Source: Pseudomonas moraviensis
Lineage (GTDB): Bacteria; Pseudomonadota; Gammaproteobacteria; Pseudomonadales; Pseudomonadaceae
Reading direction: 5' to 3'
DNA: 64,000 nucleotides
NCBI RefSeq assembly: GCF_900105805.1
Contig: NZ_LT629788.1
Coordinates: 3,100,001-3,164,000 of the forward strand
The translations under genes and the position numbers were made by a program. Positions 43,009-52,124 of the stretch are shown here, piece by piece (position 1 is the first letter of the stretch; every line of letters begins with the position of its first letter). Below the pieces are notes generated by a model that worked only from the letters and a program-made list of their open reading frames with translations, was not told where the DNA came from and searched no databases.

Positions 43009-45054
43009 TTAAAGGCTGTTGATCAGCGTGGCGAAAGTTTCCTGCGCAGCTTTGATGATCTGCGAAGACGCTGTGTAGTACTGCTGGTACTTGACCAGGT
43101 TGCCGGTTTCTTCGTCCAGGTTGACCCCGGACAGCGAATCGCGGGCACCCTTGGCGTTCTCCAGAATCGCCGTGGTCGCGGCGCTGTCGGATTTGCCTTG
43201 GGCGGTCTTGGTACCGACGTTGGTCACCAGGGTGTTGTAGGCGTCGGTCAGGCTGATGCCCTTGCTCGCCGAACCGGTGTCCACGGTCTGTTTGGTTTGC
43301 AACGCGACCAGTGCCTGAGCGTTGCGGTTGTCCGAAGACGCCGCGCCGGTCAGGTTCATGGTGAAGGTCTCGCCGGATTTCGGCGTGCCGCCCACGGTGG
43401 TCTGCACGGTGAAGGTCTTCTGTACGTTCGGCGTGACGGTAGTGTCCATCACCGGGTTGCCGCTGGCATCGACGATGCCGACTTTCAGGTTCAGCGTGTT
43501 CGACTGGCCAGGCACGATGGTGCCGGTGCCGATGGTCGCGCCCTTGGCATCCACCAGATTGTATGACTGGCTGCCGCCGCTGGCTGCGCCGAATACCAGT
43601 TTGACCGGCGTCGAATTCTTCAACGCCGCCTGCATGTCGGCCTGGGCGGTCGGGTTGTAGATGTCGATCTTGTCGCTGAGCGTCGGCTGGGTGTAATTGC
43701 CCAGGCCGTTGGCGCTGGCGACGCCGGTCAAGGGACCTGCCGCAGCGATTTTCTTCGGATCGCTGAGCACGGTCTGAATGCTCGCCGCCGCGTTGCGGGT
43801 CGGCGTGATCTTGAACGAGTCACCCGCGCTCAGCGCGCCGCCATTCAAGGCCAGGGTAAAGCCGTCAATCACTGGCGGCGGGTTGGTCGTGGTGCTGAAC
43901 GCGCCCAGATCGGTGCCGTCGGAACGCTTGACGGTGTAATCGGTGGCGCTGGTGAAGGTCACCTGATAATCGCTGGTGGTCAGCTTGCCGGTGTCCTTGA
44001 TGGTCACATCGAGGTTGCCCGAACCGGCGCTGTTGCCATCCTTCGCAATGCTGCGCTGACTGATCAGTGCGGCACTGTTGATGTTGTTGAAAATCGCCGC
44101 GCCGAAGTCACCGTTCTTGTCGATGCCCTGGGCTTGCTGGCTGTTGATCTGATCGGCAATCACCAGGGCCACGCGACCGAGCTCGTTGAGCGACGGGTCG
44201 AGGACTTCCTTGCGATAGGTCAGCAGGCCACCGATTTCGCCACCGCTGATCACCGAGGTGATGTCGATGGTGCTCGAACCGCGATCCATCTGGATCGCCA
44301 TGCGCGACGGGTCGGTCTTGCTCGCGACCATGCTCAGGCTGTTGGTGGTGTTGCCGATGACCAGTGGCTGACCGCTGCCGACATAAATGTCGAAGCTGGT
44401 GCCGCGCTCGACGACCTGGGCACCGGTCAGCTCGGACAGCTGACGCACCGCTTCGTTACGGCTGTCGAGCAGGTCGTTCGGCGCCCCGCCACTGGTGGAG
44501 ATTTCGCCGATCTTCTGGTTGAGATTGGCGATCGACGTGGCGAGTTTGTTCACCTGGGCGGTCATGTCGCCGAGGCTGCCGTTGATCGTGGTGTTCTGAT
44601 CGTTGAGCTGCTTGGCCAGGGTATTGAAGCGGCTGGTCAGCGCCTGCGCACCGGTCAACACCGACTGACGCGAAGTGTCATCGGTGGCCGACGTCGATAC
44701 GCCCTGCATCGAGGTGAAGAATTTCTGCAGTACACCGGTCAGGCCGGTGTTGGTGTCCGACAGAATGGAATCCAGCGGCGTCGCCTGCTTGAGGAACGCG
44801 GCCGATTCGCTGTCCAGGGAAGTCGCGGTGTGCAGCTGCGACTCCAGGTACGAGTTGTACACCCGACGCACGTCGGCCAGGGTCGTGCCCGTGCCGATGA
44901 AAACGCTGCCGTACTGCTGCGAGGACTTGGTGCCCTGCACGGTTTGCTGACGTGAATAACCGGCGGTGTCGACGTTGGCAATGTTGTTGCCTGTCGTAGC
45001 CAGAGAGGACTGGCTGGCCGACAGTCCCGACATCCCGATATTGAGCAAACTCAT
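43009..45054 (-). CDS. flgK: Flagellar hook-associated protein FlgK (HAP1)
   Basis: FlgK is the first hook-filament junction protein. The 681-residue product begins MSLLNIGMSGLSASQSSLAT with the rod-hook family signature TTGNNIANVDTAGYSRQ, and ends LVKYQQYYTASSQIIKAAQE. The length is normal for pseudomonads. It lies between flgJ (25-base gap) and flgL, in the standard order. Confidence 0.97.
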   Translation of the reverse strand: MSLLNIGMSGLSASQSSLATTGNNIANVDTAGYSRQQTVQGTKSSQQYGSVFIGTGTTLADVRRVYNSYLESQLHTATSLDSESAAFLKQATPLDSILSDTNTGLTGVLQKFFTSMQGVSTSATDDTSRQSVLTGAQALTSRFNTLAKQLNDQNTTINGSLGDMTAQVNKLATSIANLNQKIGEISTSGGAPNDLLDSRNEAVRQLSELTGAQVVERGTSFDIYVGSGQPLVIGNTTNSLSMVASKTDPSRMAIQMDRGSSTIDITSVISGGEIGGLLTYRKEVLDPSLNELGRVALVIADQINSQQAQGIDKNGDFGAAIFNNINSAALISQRSIAKDGNSAGSGNLDVTIKDTGKLTTSDYQVTFTSATDYTVKRSDGTDLGAFSTTTNPPPVIDGFTLALNGGALSAGDSFKITPTRNAAASIQTVLSDPKKIAAAGPLTGVASANGLGNYTQPTLSDKIDIYNPTAQADMQAALKNSTPVKLVFGAASGGSQSYNLVDAKGATIGTGTIVPGQSNTLNLKVGIVDASGNPVMDTTVTPNVQKTFTVQTTVGGTPKSGETFTMNLTGAASSDNRNAQALVALQTKQTVDTGSASKGISLTDAYNTLVTNVGTKTAQGKSDSAATTAILENAKGARDSLSGVNLDEETGNLVKYQQYYTASSQIIKAAQETFATLINSL

Positions 45055-45079
45055 GGTTCAGACCTTATTACCTGGTGCC

Positions 45080-46393
45080 TTATAAAGGCGTGGTGGAGAC
45101 ACCCGCCGCAGCGTAGTTTTCAAAACTGTTCATCTGCTTGGCAATTTGCGAAATCTTCGTCGCGTAGTTCGGGTCGGTGGCGTAACCGGCCTTCTGCAAC
45201 TCGCGTACAAACTGTTCTGGGTTATCGGCAGACTTCAGCACTTCTTGATAGCGATTGTTGCTCTGCAGCAACGTCACCAGATCGTGGAAGCTGTCCTTGT
45301 ACGAGGCATAGGAACGGAACTCCGCGGTCTCCTTGACCATCGCGCCATTGCGGAACTCGCTGGTGATCGCGCGGGCCGAATCGCCCTTCCAGTTGCTGCT
45401 CGCCTTGATGCCGAACAGGTTGTGGCTGCTGCTGCCGTCCTGGGCGCGCATGACCGATTTGCCCCAGCCGGTTTCCAGTGCCGCTTGCGCTACCAGATAA
45501 CGCGGATCAACGCCGATGCGGTCGGCGGCTTCCTTGGCCATCGGCAGCATGGTGTTGACGAATTCGTCGGCCGAACTGAAGGCCTTCTTCGCCGGTGCCA
45601 GCGGAATCTGCGCCATGGCGCGGCCGTAGACCTGCATCTGCCCGCCGGCGGCTTTCTGTTCTTCGGCACGGGCCAGCCAGTCGCCGTTGTACAACGCGCC
45701 GGAACCGCTGATGGCGGTGGTCGCAGCACGTTGCGGCAAGGCGTTGGTCGCGGCCGTCGTGGTGGTCGCAGTGGCAGCGCTCGGCGCCGACGGTACCAGG
45801 CCCGCGAGCAAGCGATCGGCCAGTTTCGGCGGCAGCGCCAGACGCCGCTGATTGATCAGCGCCATGTCGTTGCGATGGGAAATATCGGTATTCGGCGCAT
45901 GCACCGAGCGCGATGCCCACAACGGACGCTCGCCGTTGACGCGGGACAGTGGACCGGTGGCGACGGTGCCGGCGGCAATCGGTGTCGGCACGGCGGCGGC
46001 CTTGGCCAGCGCTTCCTGTTGCTTGGCGGCGGACGCAGCCGCAGCCTCGCCCGGCGCCATCGGTTTGTTCTTCGACATCTGCCGGATCAGCACGTCAGCC
46101 AGGCCGATACCACCGCCCTCGCGGGACATGGAAACCGCCAGTTGCTGGTCGTACATTTCCTGGTACTGCTTGGCCGCTGGCGTGTTGAGCGGGTTGTCCT
46201 GGCCGAGCGCTTCGGTGGCCGAACGCATCGACTTGAGCATTTCGCCAAGGAACAGCGACTCGAACTCCTGCGCCACCTTGCGCATGTTTTCGTCGCTGTT
46301 CTTGTCGCCGACCTTGAGCTGGTTCAGACGATTGAGGTCCGAGTAGGAACCCGAATCGCTGCTGCTGACCAGACCGCTTTTGCGCATATCCAT
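45080..46393 (-). CDS. flgJ: Flagellar rod cap and peptidoglycan hydrolase FlgJ
   Basis: FlgJ caps the growing rod and opens peptidoglycan for it. The 437-residue product has the N-terminal rod-scaffold domain (VAQEFESLFLGEMLKSMRSA) and a C-terminal glucosaminidase domain (RYLVAQAALETGWGKSVMR; HNLFGIKASSNWKGDSA), with the catalytic Glu in AALETGWG. An Ala/Thr-rich linker joins them. This dual-domain form is normal in gamma-proteobacteria. Confidence 0.96.
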   Translation of the reverse strand: MDMRKSGLVSSSDSGSYSDLNRLNQLKVGDKNSDENMRKVAQEFESLFLGEMLKSMRSATEALGQDNPLNTPAAKQYQEMYDQQLAVSMSREGGGIGLADVLIRQMSKNKPMAPGEAAAASAAKQQEALAKAAAVPTPIAAGTVATGPLSRVNGERPLWASRSVHAPNTDISHRNDMALINQRRLALPPKLADRLLAGLVPSAPSAATATTTTAATNALPQRAATTAISGSGALYNGDWLARAEEQKAAGGQMQVYGRAMAQIPLAPAKKAFSSADEFVNTMLPMAKEAADRIGVDPRYLVAQAALETGWGKSVMRAQDGSSSHNLFGIKASSNWKGDSARAITSEFRNGAMVKETAEFRSYASYKDSFHDLVTLLQSNNRYQEVLKSADNPEQFVRELQKAGYATDPNYATKISQIAKQMNSFENYAAAGVSTTPL

Positions 46394-46404
46394 GGTGGCC
46401 GGCC

Positions 46405-47520
46405 TCAGATCACGATCAGGTCGGCTTGCAATGCGCCGGCCTGTTTCAGAGCTTCAAGAATCGCCATCAAGTCACCCGGCGCCGCGCCGACCTGGTTCAC
46501 CGCACGGACGATCTCGTCGAGGGTGGTGCCCGGGCCGAACTTGAACATCGGTTTGGCTTCCTGTTCAGCATTCACCCGCGAGCGCGGCACGACGGCGGTC
46601 TGGCCGTTGGACAGCGGCCCCGGCTGGCTGACGATCGGGTCTTCGGTGATGGTCACGGTCAGGCTGCCGTGGGTTACGGCGGCTGGCGACACTTTCACGT
46701 TCTGGCCGATGACGATGGTGCCGGTGCGCGAGTTGATGATGACCTTCGCCACCGCCTGACCCGGATCGATTTCGAGGTTTTCCAGGATCGACAGGTAGTC
46801 GACGCGCTGGCTCGGATCCAGTGGCGCAGTCACGCGCACCGAACCGCCGTCGATGGCTTGGGCGACGCCAGGACCGAGCATGTCGTTGACCTTGTCGACG
46901 ATGCGCTTGGCGGTGGTGAAGTCGGAGCGGTTGAGGTTCAGCGTCAGGCTGTTGCCCTGGTTGAAACCGCTCGGCACTGCACGTTCCACCGACGCACCGC
47001 CAGGGATGCGGCCGGCCGACGGAACGTTGACGGTGATCTTCGAACCGTCACGACCTTCGGCATCGAAACCGCCGACCACGAGGTTGCCCTGAGCAATTGC
47101 ATAGACGTTGCCGTCGATACCCTTGAGCGGGGTCAGCAACAAGGTGCCGCCACGCAGGCTCTTGGAGTTACCGATCGAGGACACGGTGATATCGACCTGC
47201 TGACCCGGTTTGGCAAACGCCGGCAGATCGGCACTCACCGACACCGCCGCGACGTTCTTCAACTGCACGTTGCCCGATCCCGGCGGTACCTTGATGCCGA
47301 ACTGCGAGAGCATGTTGTTGAAGGTCTGCAGGGTGAACGGAGTCTGCGTCGTCTGGTCACCGGTGCCGTTAAGCCCGACCACCAGGCCGTAACCGATCAA
47401 CTGGTTGGAGCGCACGCCGGAAATGCTGGCGATGTCTTTCAGCCGCTCGGCGTGTGCGGTGAAAGCCGCAGACATCAATAATGCGGCCACCATAAGGCTT
47501 TTCAGATTCAACGTAGCCAC
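46405..47520 (-). CDS. flgI: Flagellar P-ring protein FlgI
   Basis: FlgI forms the periplasmic P ring around the rod. The 371-residue precursor has a Sec signal peptide (MATLNLKSLMVAALLMSAAF then TAHAE as cleavage site). The mature part shows RLKDIASISGVRSNQLIGYG and VVGLNGTGDQTTQTPFT. It starts one base after the flgH stop region and is followed by flgJ, both in standard order. Confidence 0.96.
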   Translation of the reverse strand: MATLNLKSLMVAALLMSAAFTAHAERLKDIASISGVRSNQLIGYGLVVGLNGTGDQTTQTPFTLQTFNNMLSQFGIKVPPGSGNVQLKNVAAVSVSADLPAFAKPGQQVDITVSSIGNSKSLRGGTLLLTPLKGIDGNVYAIAQGNLVVGGFDAEGRDGSKITVNVPSAGRIPGGASVERAVPSGFNQGNSLTLNLNRSDFTTAKRIVDKVNDMLGPGVAQAIDGGSVRVTAPLDPSQRVDYLSILENLEIDPGQAVAKVIINSRTGTIVIGQNVKVSPAAVTHGSLTVTITEDPIVSQPGPLSNGQTAVVPRSRVNAEQEAKPMFKFGPGTTLDEIVRAVNQVGAAPGDLMAILEALKQAGALQADLIVI

Positions 47521-48216
47521 CTAGAAAGGGAACAGCGGGCTGAGGAAGAAACGGTCGAACCAGCCTGGCTGACTCGTATCGGCAAACGCGCCGGTACCCG
47601 AGTAGGTGATGCGTGCATCGGCGACGCGGGTCGACGACACGGTGTTGTCGGTCGCGATGTCATCGGCGCGGACCATGCCGGCGATGCGCACCAGTTCGTC
47701 ACCGGTGTTGAGCGTCAGCCACTTCTCGCCACGCACGGCGATGATGCCGTTGGGCAGCACGTCGGCCACGGTCACGGTGATCGAGCCGGTCAGGCTGTTG
47801 CTCTGCCCGGACTTGGCGTCGCCCTTGGTCGAACGGTCAGCGCTGTAGCCGGCGTTGAGGCTCAGGTCGTTGCCACCGATCGGGTTGTTGGTCGTCAGGC
47901 TGGAGCCGAACAACGAGGTCAGACCGATCTTGTTGTCGCTGTTCTTGTCCATCTGCGAGTTGGCGTTCTTGCTCGCCTGGGTACGCTCGTTGAGGGTGAT
48001 GGTGATGATGTCACCGACCCGGAACGCCTTGCGGTCGCTGTACAGGTTCTGCTCAAAGCCGGCCTGATAGATCGAGCCGTTATTGGCGGCCGCCGGCAAC
48101 GGTGTGCGCGGCAACACCGGGGCGTAGTAAGGGTCATTGGGCTTGGGCGCCGGAGCGACGCAGCCCGCGAGCGAGACGACCCCACCCAATGCCAGAACAG
48201 ATACAAAGCGCTTCAT
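47521..48216 (-). CDS. flgH: Flagellar L-ring lipoprotein FlgH
   Basis: FlgH forms the outer-membrane L ring. The 231-residue precursor carries a lipoprotein signal peptide with the lipobox LAGC (cleavage before Cys19). Family features are AFRVGDIITITLNERTQASK and ALNTGDEL-like text (LTLNTGDELVRIAGMVRADD). It lies between flgG and flgI. Confidence 0.96.
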   Translation of the reverse strand: MKRFVSVLALGGVVSLAGCVAPAPKPNDPYYAPVLPRTPLPAAANNGSIYQAGFEQNLYSDRKAFRVGDIITITLNERTQASKNANSQMDKNSDNKIGLTSLFGSSLTTNNPIGGNDLSLNAGYSADRSTKGDAKSGQSNSLTGSITVTVADVLPNGIIAVRGEKWLTLNTGDELVRIAGMVRADDIATDNTVSSTRVADARITYSGTGAFADTSQPGWFDRFFLSPLFPF

Positions 48217-48267
48217 GACCCTACCTCACGGTGTTGCTGGCGACCTCAGGCCGCCCCATAGACTGGA

Positions 48268-49053
48268 TTACAGATTCTGCGTTACGAACGAGAGCATCTG
48301 GTCGGCGGTGGAGATCACCTTGGAGTTCATCTCGTAGGCGCGCTGAGTGGTGATCATGTTGACCATCTCTTCAACGGTGCTAACGTTCGAGGTTTCCAGG
48401 GTGTTCTGCAGCGTGGTACCGAAACCGTTCAGGCCCGGAGTGCCGATTTGCGGTGCGCCGGAAGCAGCGGTTTCGAGGAACAGGTTGTTGCCCACGGCTT
48501 GCAGGCCGGCCGGGTTGATGAAGTCGGCGGTCTGCAGGTTGCCGATCACTTGCGAAGCCGGGTTGCCGGCGATGGTGATCGACACGGTGCCGTCACGGCC
48601 GACGGTGAAGGTCTGCGCATCGTTCGGGATGATGATCGCCGGCTCCAGAGCGAAACCGCTGGCGTTGACGATCTGGCCATTGGAGTCGAGGTGGAACGTA
48701 CCGTCACGGGTGTAGGACGTGGTGCCATCCGGCTGCAGGATCTGGAAGAAACCGCGACCGTCGATGGCCATGTCCAGCGGCTGCTCGGTGGTTTGCAGGC
48801 TGCCGGCGGTGAAGTTCTTCTGGGTGCCGACAATGCGCACACCGGTACCCACTTGCAGACCCGACGGCAGTTCGCTGTCCTGGGTCGACTGAGCACCTGG
48901 CTGACGCTTGATCTGGTACAGCAGGTCCTGGAACTCGGCACGGTCACGTTTGAAACCCGTGGTCGAAACGTTCGCCAGGTTGTTGGAAATGGTGGTCAGG
49001 TTGGTGTCCTGGGCGGACAGACCGGTTTTGGCAACCCATAGAGCCGGAAGCAT
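48268..49053 (-). CDS. flgG: Flagellar distal rod protein FlgG
   Basis: FlgG builds the distal rod. The 261-residue product begins MLPALWVAKTGLSAQDTNLT with TISNNLANVSTTGFKRDRAE, and ends NMITTQRAYEMNSKVISTAD, both diagnostic rod/hook signatures. Length is normal. It lies 45 bases after flgF. Confidence 0.97.
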   Translation of the reverse strand: MLPALWVAKTGLSAQDTNLTTISNNLANVSTTGFKRDRAEFQDLLYQIKRQPGAQSTQDSELPSGLQVGTGVRIVGTQKNFTAGSLQTTEQPLDMAIDGRGFFQILQPDGTTSYTRDGTFHLDSNGQIVNASGFALEPAIIIPNDAQTFTVGRDGTVSITIAGNPASQVIGNLQTADFINPAGLQAVGNNLFLETAASGAPQIGTPGLNGFGTTLQNTLETSNVSTVEEMVNMITTQRAYEMNSKVISTADQMLSFVTQNL

Positions 49054-49098
49054 TCGATTCTCCTCGTGCGCCTGTTTTACGGCGCGACGTTCTGATAA

Positions 49099-49839
49099 TT
49101 AGCTGATCTGCAAGACCCGAGCCATGGCCTGGTCGTCGTCTTTGGCGGTGTTCATCATCTTGACGTGCAACTCGAACTGCTTGGCCAGGGCCAGCACCGA
49201 GGTCATTTCTTCCACGGCATTGACGTTGCTCGACTCGAGGAAACCCGAGACCAGTTTGACGTTGGCGTCGGCTTGCGCCGGCTGGCCGTCCTTGGTGTAA
49301 ATCGAACCGTCGAGACCTTTGTTCATGTTCTTGATGTCCGGGTTGACCAGCTTGATGCGGTCGACTTCGGCCATCACGCGCGGGCCTTCACCCATGGCGC
49401 GGATGCTGATGGTGCCGTCTTCACCGACTTCGACCTGCTGCTCGGGCGGCACAGCGATCGGGCCGCCGTTACCGATTACCGGCATGCCGTTGCCGGCGCG
49501 CAGCACGCCGAGGGCGTCGATGTTCAGGCTGCCGGTGCGCACGTAGCTTTCACCGCCACCGGGGTTCTGCACGGCGATGAAACCGTTGCCGGATACCGCG
49601 ACGTCGAGTTCACGACCGGTCTGCACCAGCGAGCCCGGGGTGAAATCGGTGGCGGGACGCTCGCTCATGGCAAACGCGCGCGCCGGAAAGCTGTCACCAA
49701 ACACCGGCATCGACCGCGCCTGTTCGAGGTCGCGCTGAAAGCCGTTGGTGGAGATGTTCGCCAGGTTGTTGGCATGCGCCCGCTGCGCCAGTGCGTTCTG
49801 GCTGGCGCCGGTCATTGCCACATAAAGGTACTTGTCCAC
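49099..49839 (-). CDS. flgF: Flagellar proximal rod protein FlgF
   Basis: FlgF is a proximal rod subunit. I place the start at the GTG at 49839, seven bases after AGAGG, giving 246 residues beginning MDKYLYVAMTGASQNALAQR; the family length is about 249. It has HANNLANISTNGFQRDLEQA and a C-terminal ALAKQFELHVKMMNTAKDDD. It is the first gene of flgFGHIJKL, with an RpoN promoter upstream. flgE, its normal upstream neighbour in many pseudomonads, is absent here. Confidence 0.95.
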   Translation of the reverse strand: MDKYLYVAMTGASQNALAQRAHANNLANISTNGFQRDLEQARSMPVFGDSFPARAFAMSERPATDFTPGSLVQTGRELDVAVSGNGFIAVQNPGGGESYVRTGSLNIDALGVLRAGNGMPVIGNGGPIAVPPEQQVEVGEDGTISIRAMGEGPRVMAEVDRIKLVNPDIKNMNKGLDGSIYTKDGQPAQADANVKLVSGFLESSNVNAVEEMTSVLALAKQFELHVKMMNTAKDDDQAMARVLQIS

Positions 49840-49895
49840 TGTGTTTCCTCTGCATGCCGGACGTTTGCCGCCCACCGCTGTACTGCTCAGCCATA

Positions 49896-49912
49896 AGCAA
49901 TTTGCAGACCAA
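49896..49912 (-). promoter_or_regulatory. RpoN promoter of flgFGHIJKL
   Basis: Minus-strand TTGGTCTGCAAATTGCT has GG and GC at the right spacing and a perfect TTGCT. It lies about 57 bases before the flgF GTG. The 348-base gap between flgF and phhR also holds a REPIN; I see nothing else in it. Confidence 0.7.
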
Positions 49913-50051
49913 CTTTTTATTGGCGGACGAAGGCCCGGTAAACAAGGGACTTGAGGGGGATGGAGGGGGAATTTGAAATGTGCAGAAGACGAAAAACCGG
50001 CGGTGTCATGCCGCTTCGCGGCAATCCCTGATTACGAGTGAAATCAGTCCC

Positions 50052-50184
50052 TGTGGCGAGGGAGCTTGCTCCCGCTCGGCTGCGAAGCAGTCGTAAACCC
50101 GGTGAGTGCGGTGTGCCTGACTCACCCGGCTGAATGGATTTGGGGCTGCTGCGCAACCCAGCGGGAGCAAGCTCCCTCGCCACA
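50052..50184. repeat. REPIN palindrome (GGCGAGGGAGCTTGCTCCCGC family)
   Basis: Two perfect 24-base arms (50052-50075, 50161-50184), beginning TGTGGCGAGGGAGCTTGCTC, flank an 85-base spacer. It is a different REP class from the others in the window. It ends 3 bases from the phhR stop codon and may form its 3' hairpin. Confidence 0.8.
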
Positions 50185-50187
50185 AGG

Positions 50188-51750
50188 TTATTCGGCCGCG
50201 TCTTTGCCCACCTCATATTCACGCAGCTTGTTGGCAATCGTGGTGTGCGAAACACCGAGCCGCTTGCCCAGTTGTCGACTGCTCGGGTGCTCGGAATACA
50301 ACCGTTCCAGTACCGCTTTCTCGAAACGCCCGACGATCTCGTCGAGATTTCCGTCGAGGGAAAAATCGCCAAGCGGCTGACGCACGCCGTAATCCGGCAG
50401 GCGGATATGTTCGGCCTTGACCTTACCGCCGTCGCACAACGAAACCGCCTGGAACAGCACGTTCTCCAGTTGCCGCACGTTGCCCGGCCAGTGGTAATGG
50501 CTGAGCCGCTCCATCGCCGCCGGGACCAGTTTCGGCAGCGGGCAGCCGATCTGCCGACTGGCCTGATCGAGGAAGTGCTCGACCAGCGGCGTCAAACCGT
50601 CGAGGCATTCGCGCAGTGGCGGAATGTGCAGCGACAACACATTCAAGCGGTGATACAGATCCTGGCGAAACTCGCCGCGCGCGCACAGTTCGGACAAATC
50701 CACCTGCGTCGCGCAGATTACCCGCACGTCGAGATAGACCTCTTCATCGCTGCCGACACGGCGGAAGCAACCGTCCTGGAGAAAGCGCAACAGCTTGACC
50801 TGCAAACGCGGGCTCATCTCGCCAACGCCATCGAGAAACAGCGTGCCGCCAGCGGTCAACTCCAGCAGGCCGAGCTTGCCTTCGGCCCGCGCACCTTCGA
50901 AGGCGCCTGGGCCGTAGCCGAACAGTTCGGTCTCGGCCATCGACTCCGGCAACCCGGCGCAGTTGAGCGCCATCAACGGCGATTGCCCACGCGGACTCGC
51001 GAGGTGGCAGGCGCGCGCGAGCAGCTCCTTGCCGGTGCCGGTTTCGCCTTCTATTAATAGCGGCGCATCCAGCGGCGCCATGCGTCGCGCTTCGCGGACC
51101 ACGGCGGCCATGACTTTCGAGCTCTGGAAGATACTGTCGAAGCCCCGCAGTTCCTGTTTGCGCACATTGTAGATACGCTCGCCGACGCGATCGGCGCGGT
51201 GCAGGGTCAGCACCGCGCCGGCCATGGCCTCGCTGTCGTCGTGCTCCGATTGCAGCGGCGCGATGTCGGCGAGAAAGATGTCGCCCTTGACCTTGACCCG
51301 CATGCCGTTGATCCGCGACTTGTTGGCGCGCACCAGTTCCGGCAGGTCGAAATCCTCGGCATAACGCGACAGCGGAATCCCCGGCACTTCATCGACGCGC
51401 ACCCCGAGCAATTGCGCTGCCGCGCGGTTGGCCGCAACGATCGAGCCGCCCATGTCGATCGACAACACCGGAAACTCCAGCGCGCCGAGCAACGCATTCA
51501 ATTCCATATGCCGGCGTTCGCTGGGCATCAGGCCGACACGCTTGACCCCGAACACTCCACCAATCGCCTCGAACTTCGGCCGCAGCGCCTGGAACTGGAT
51601 GTTGATCAGGTTCGGACAGTGCAGATAGATCGCATTGCCATGCTCACCACCCACCTCACCGCGGGCAACATTGATCCCGTACGCCACCAGCAGATTGAGA
51701 ATGTCGCGCAGGATGCCGATGCGGTTCTGGCAGTGGACTTTGATGCGCAT
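50188..51750 (-). CDS. phhR: TyrR-family aromatic amino acid regulator PhhR
   Basis: PhhR activates phhABC in response to phenylalanine or tyrosine. The 520-residue product has an ACT domain (MRIKVHCQNRIGILRDILNL), a PAS domain at about 90-170, and an AAA+ domain with Walker A GETGTGKE (235-242). The sigma-54 contact loop reads GAFEGA at 282-287 instead of GAFTGA. A C-terminal helix-turn-helix follows (KRLGVSHTTIANKLREYE). The degenerate loop suggests action at sigma-70 promoters, as with TyrR. It is divergent from phhA; a REPIN lies 31 bases upstream of its ATG. Confidence 0.93.
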   Translation of the reverse strand: MRIKVHCQNRIGILRDILNLLVAYGINVARGEVGGEHGNAIYLHCPNLINIQFQALRPKFEAIGGVFGVKRVGLMPSERRHMELNALLGALEFPVLSIDMGGSIVAANRAAAQLLGVRVDEVPGIPLSRYAEDFDLPELVRANKSRINGMRVKVKGDIFLADIAPLQSEHDDSEAMAGAVLTLHRADRVGERIYNVRKQELRGFDSIFQSSKVMAAVVREARRMAPLDAPLLIEGETGTGKELLARACHLASPRGQSPLMALNCAGLPESMAETELFGYGPGAFEGARAEGKLGLLELTAGGTLFLDGVGEMSPRLQVKLLRFLQDGCFRRVGSDEEVYLDVRVICATQVDLSELCARGEFRQDLYHRLNVLSLHIPPLRECLDGLTPLVEHFLDQASRQIGCPLPKLVPAAMERLSHYHWPGNVRQLENVLFQAVSLCDGGKVKAEHIRLPDYGVRQPLGDFSLDGNLDEIVGRFEKAVLERLYSEHPSSRQLGKRLGVSHTTIANKLREYEVGKDAAE

Positions 51751-51781
51751 AAAAAAAGGCCCGGTTGAACGAAGAGAAACC

Positions 51782-51870
51782 TGTAGGAATGAGCCTGCTC
51801 GCGATAGCGGTCTATCAAGTTCATATTCATCGACTGACACACCGCTATCGCGAGCAGGCTCACTCCTACA
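51782..51870. repeat. REPIN in the phhR leader
   Basis: Inverted arms of 30 bases (51782-51811 and 51841-51870) with one mismatch, of the AGTGAGCCTGCTCGCGATAG class. It lies 31 bases before the phhR start, so any phhR promoter upstream would place it in the 5' untranslated region. Confidence 0.85.
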
Positions 51871-51911
51871 GGGGAACGGCGCCCGATTTTCTGTCGAGGC
51901 ACGCAGATAGT

Positions 51912-51929
51912 TGTCAAGATTATGTGACA
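51912..51929. promoter_or_regulatory. Candidate PhhR/TyrR box 1
   Basis: TGTCAAGATTATGTGACA is a dyad fitting TGTAAAN6TTTACA in its outer bases (TGT...ACA) with a 6-base centre. It lies in the phhR-phhA intergenic region, 73 bases from box 2. Confidence 0.5.
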
Positions 51930-51984
51930 GCCCCTGCCCTTTTCAAACCCACCAATCGCCGCAAATGCGCTCTAGCCGACAAAC

Positions 51985-52002
51985 CGTAACGATAACTTTA
52001 CG
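51985..52002. promoter_or_regulatory. Candidate PhhR/TyrR box 2
   Basis: CGTAACGATAACTTTACG fits TGTAAAN6TTTACA at ten of twelve or nearly so, with the GTAA and TTTAC halves intact. It lies about 120 bases before phhA. The 374-base gap holds these two boxes and the REPIN; promoter elements were not assigned. Confidence 0.55.
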
Positions 52003-52124
52003 AAACAAGCAGAATTTTCCCACGCGCCTGCGGGTCAACATGCTGCACGCCTTCACACTCTCGGGTATTCCTGTAGCCATCGCTGGACATAACAAAAACC
52101 AGATTCCCCTAGCAGGAGAGCAGC

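Noticed and set aside
52032..52046. RpoN promoter for phhA (GGGTCAACATGCTGC)
   Set aside because: GG and GC are correctly spaced but the rest of the -24 element is poor, and PhhR carries GAFEGA rather than GAFTGA.
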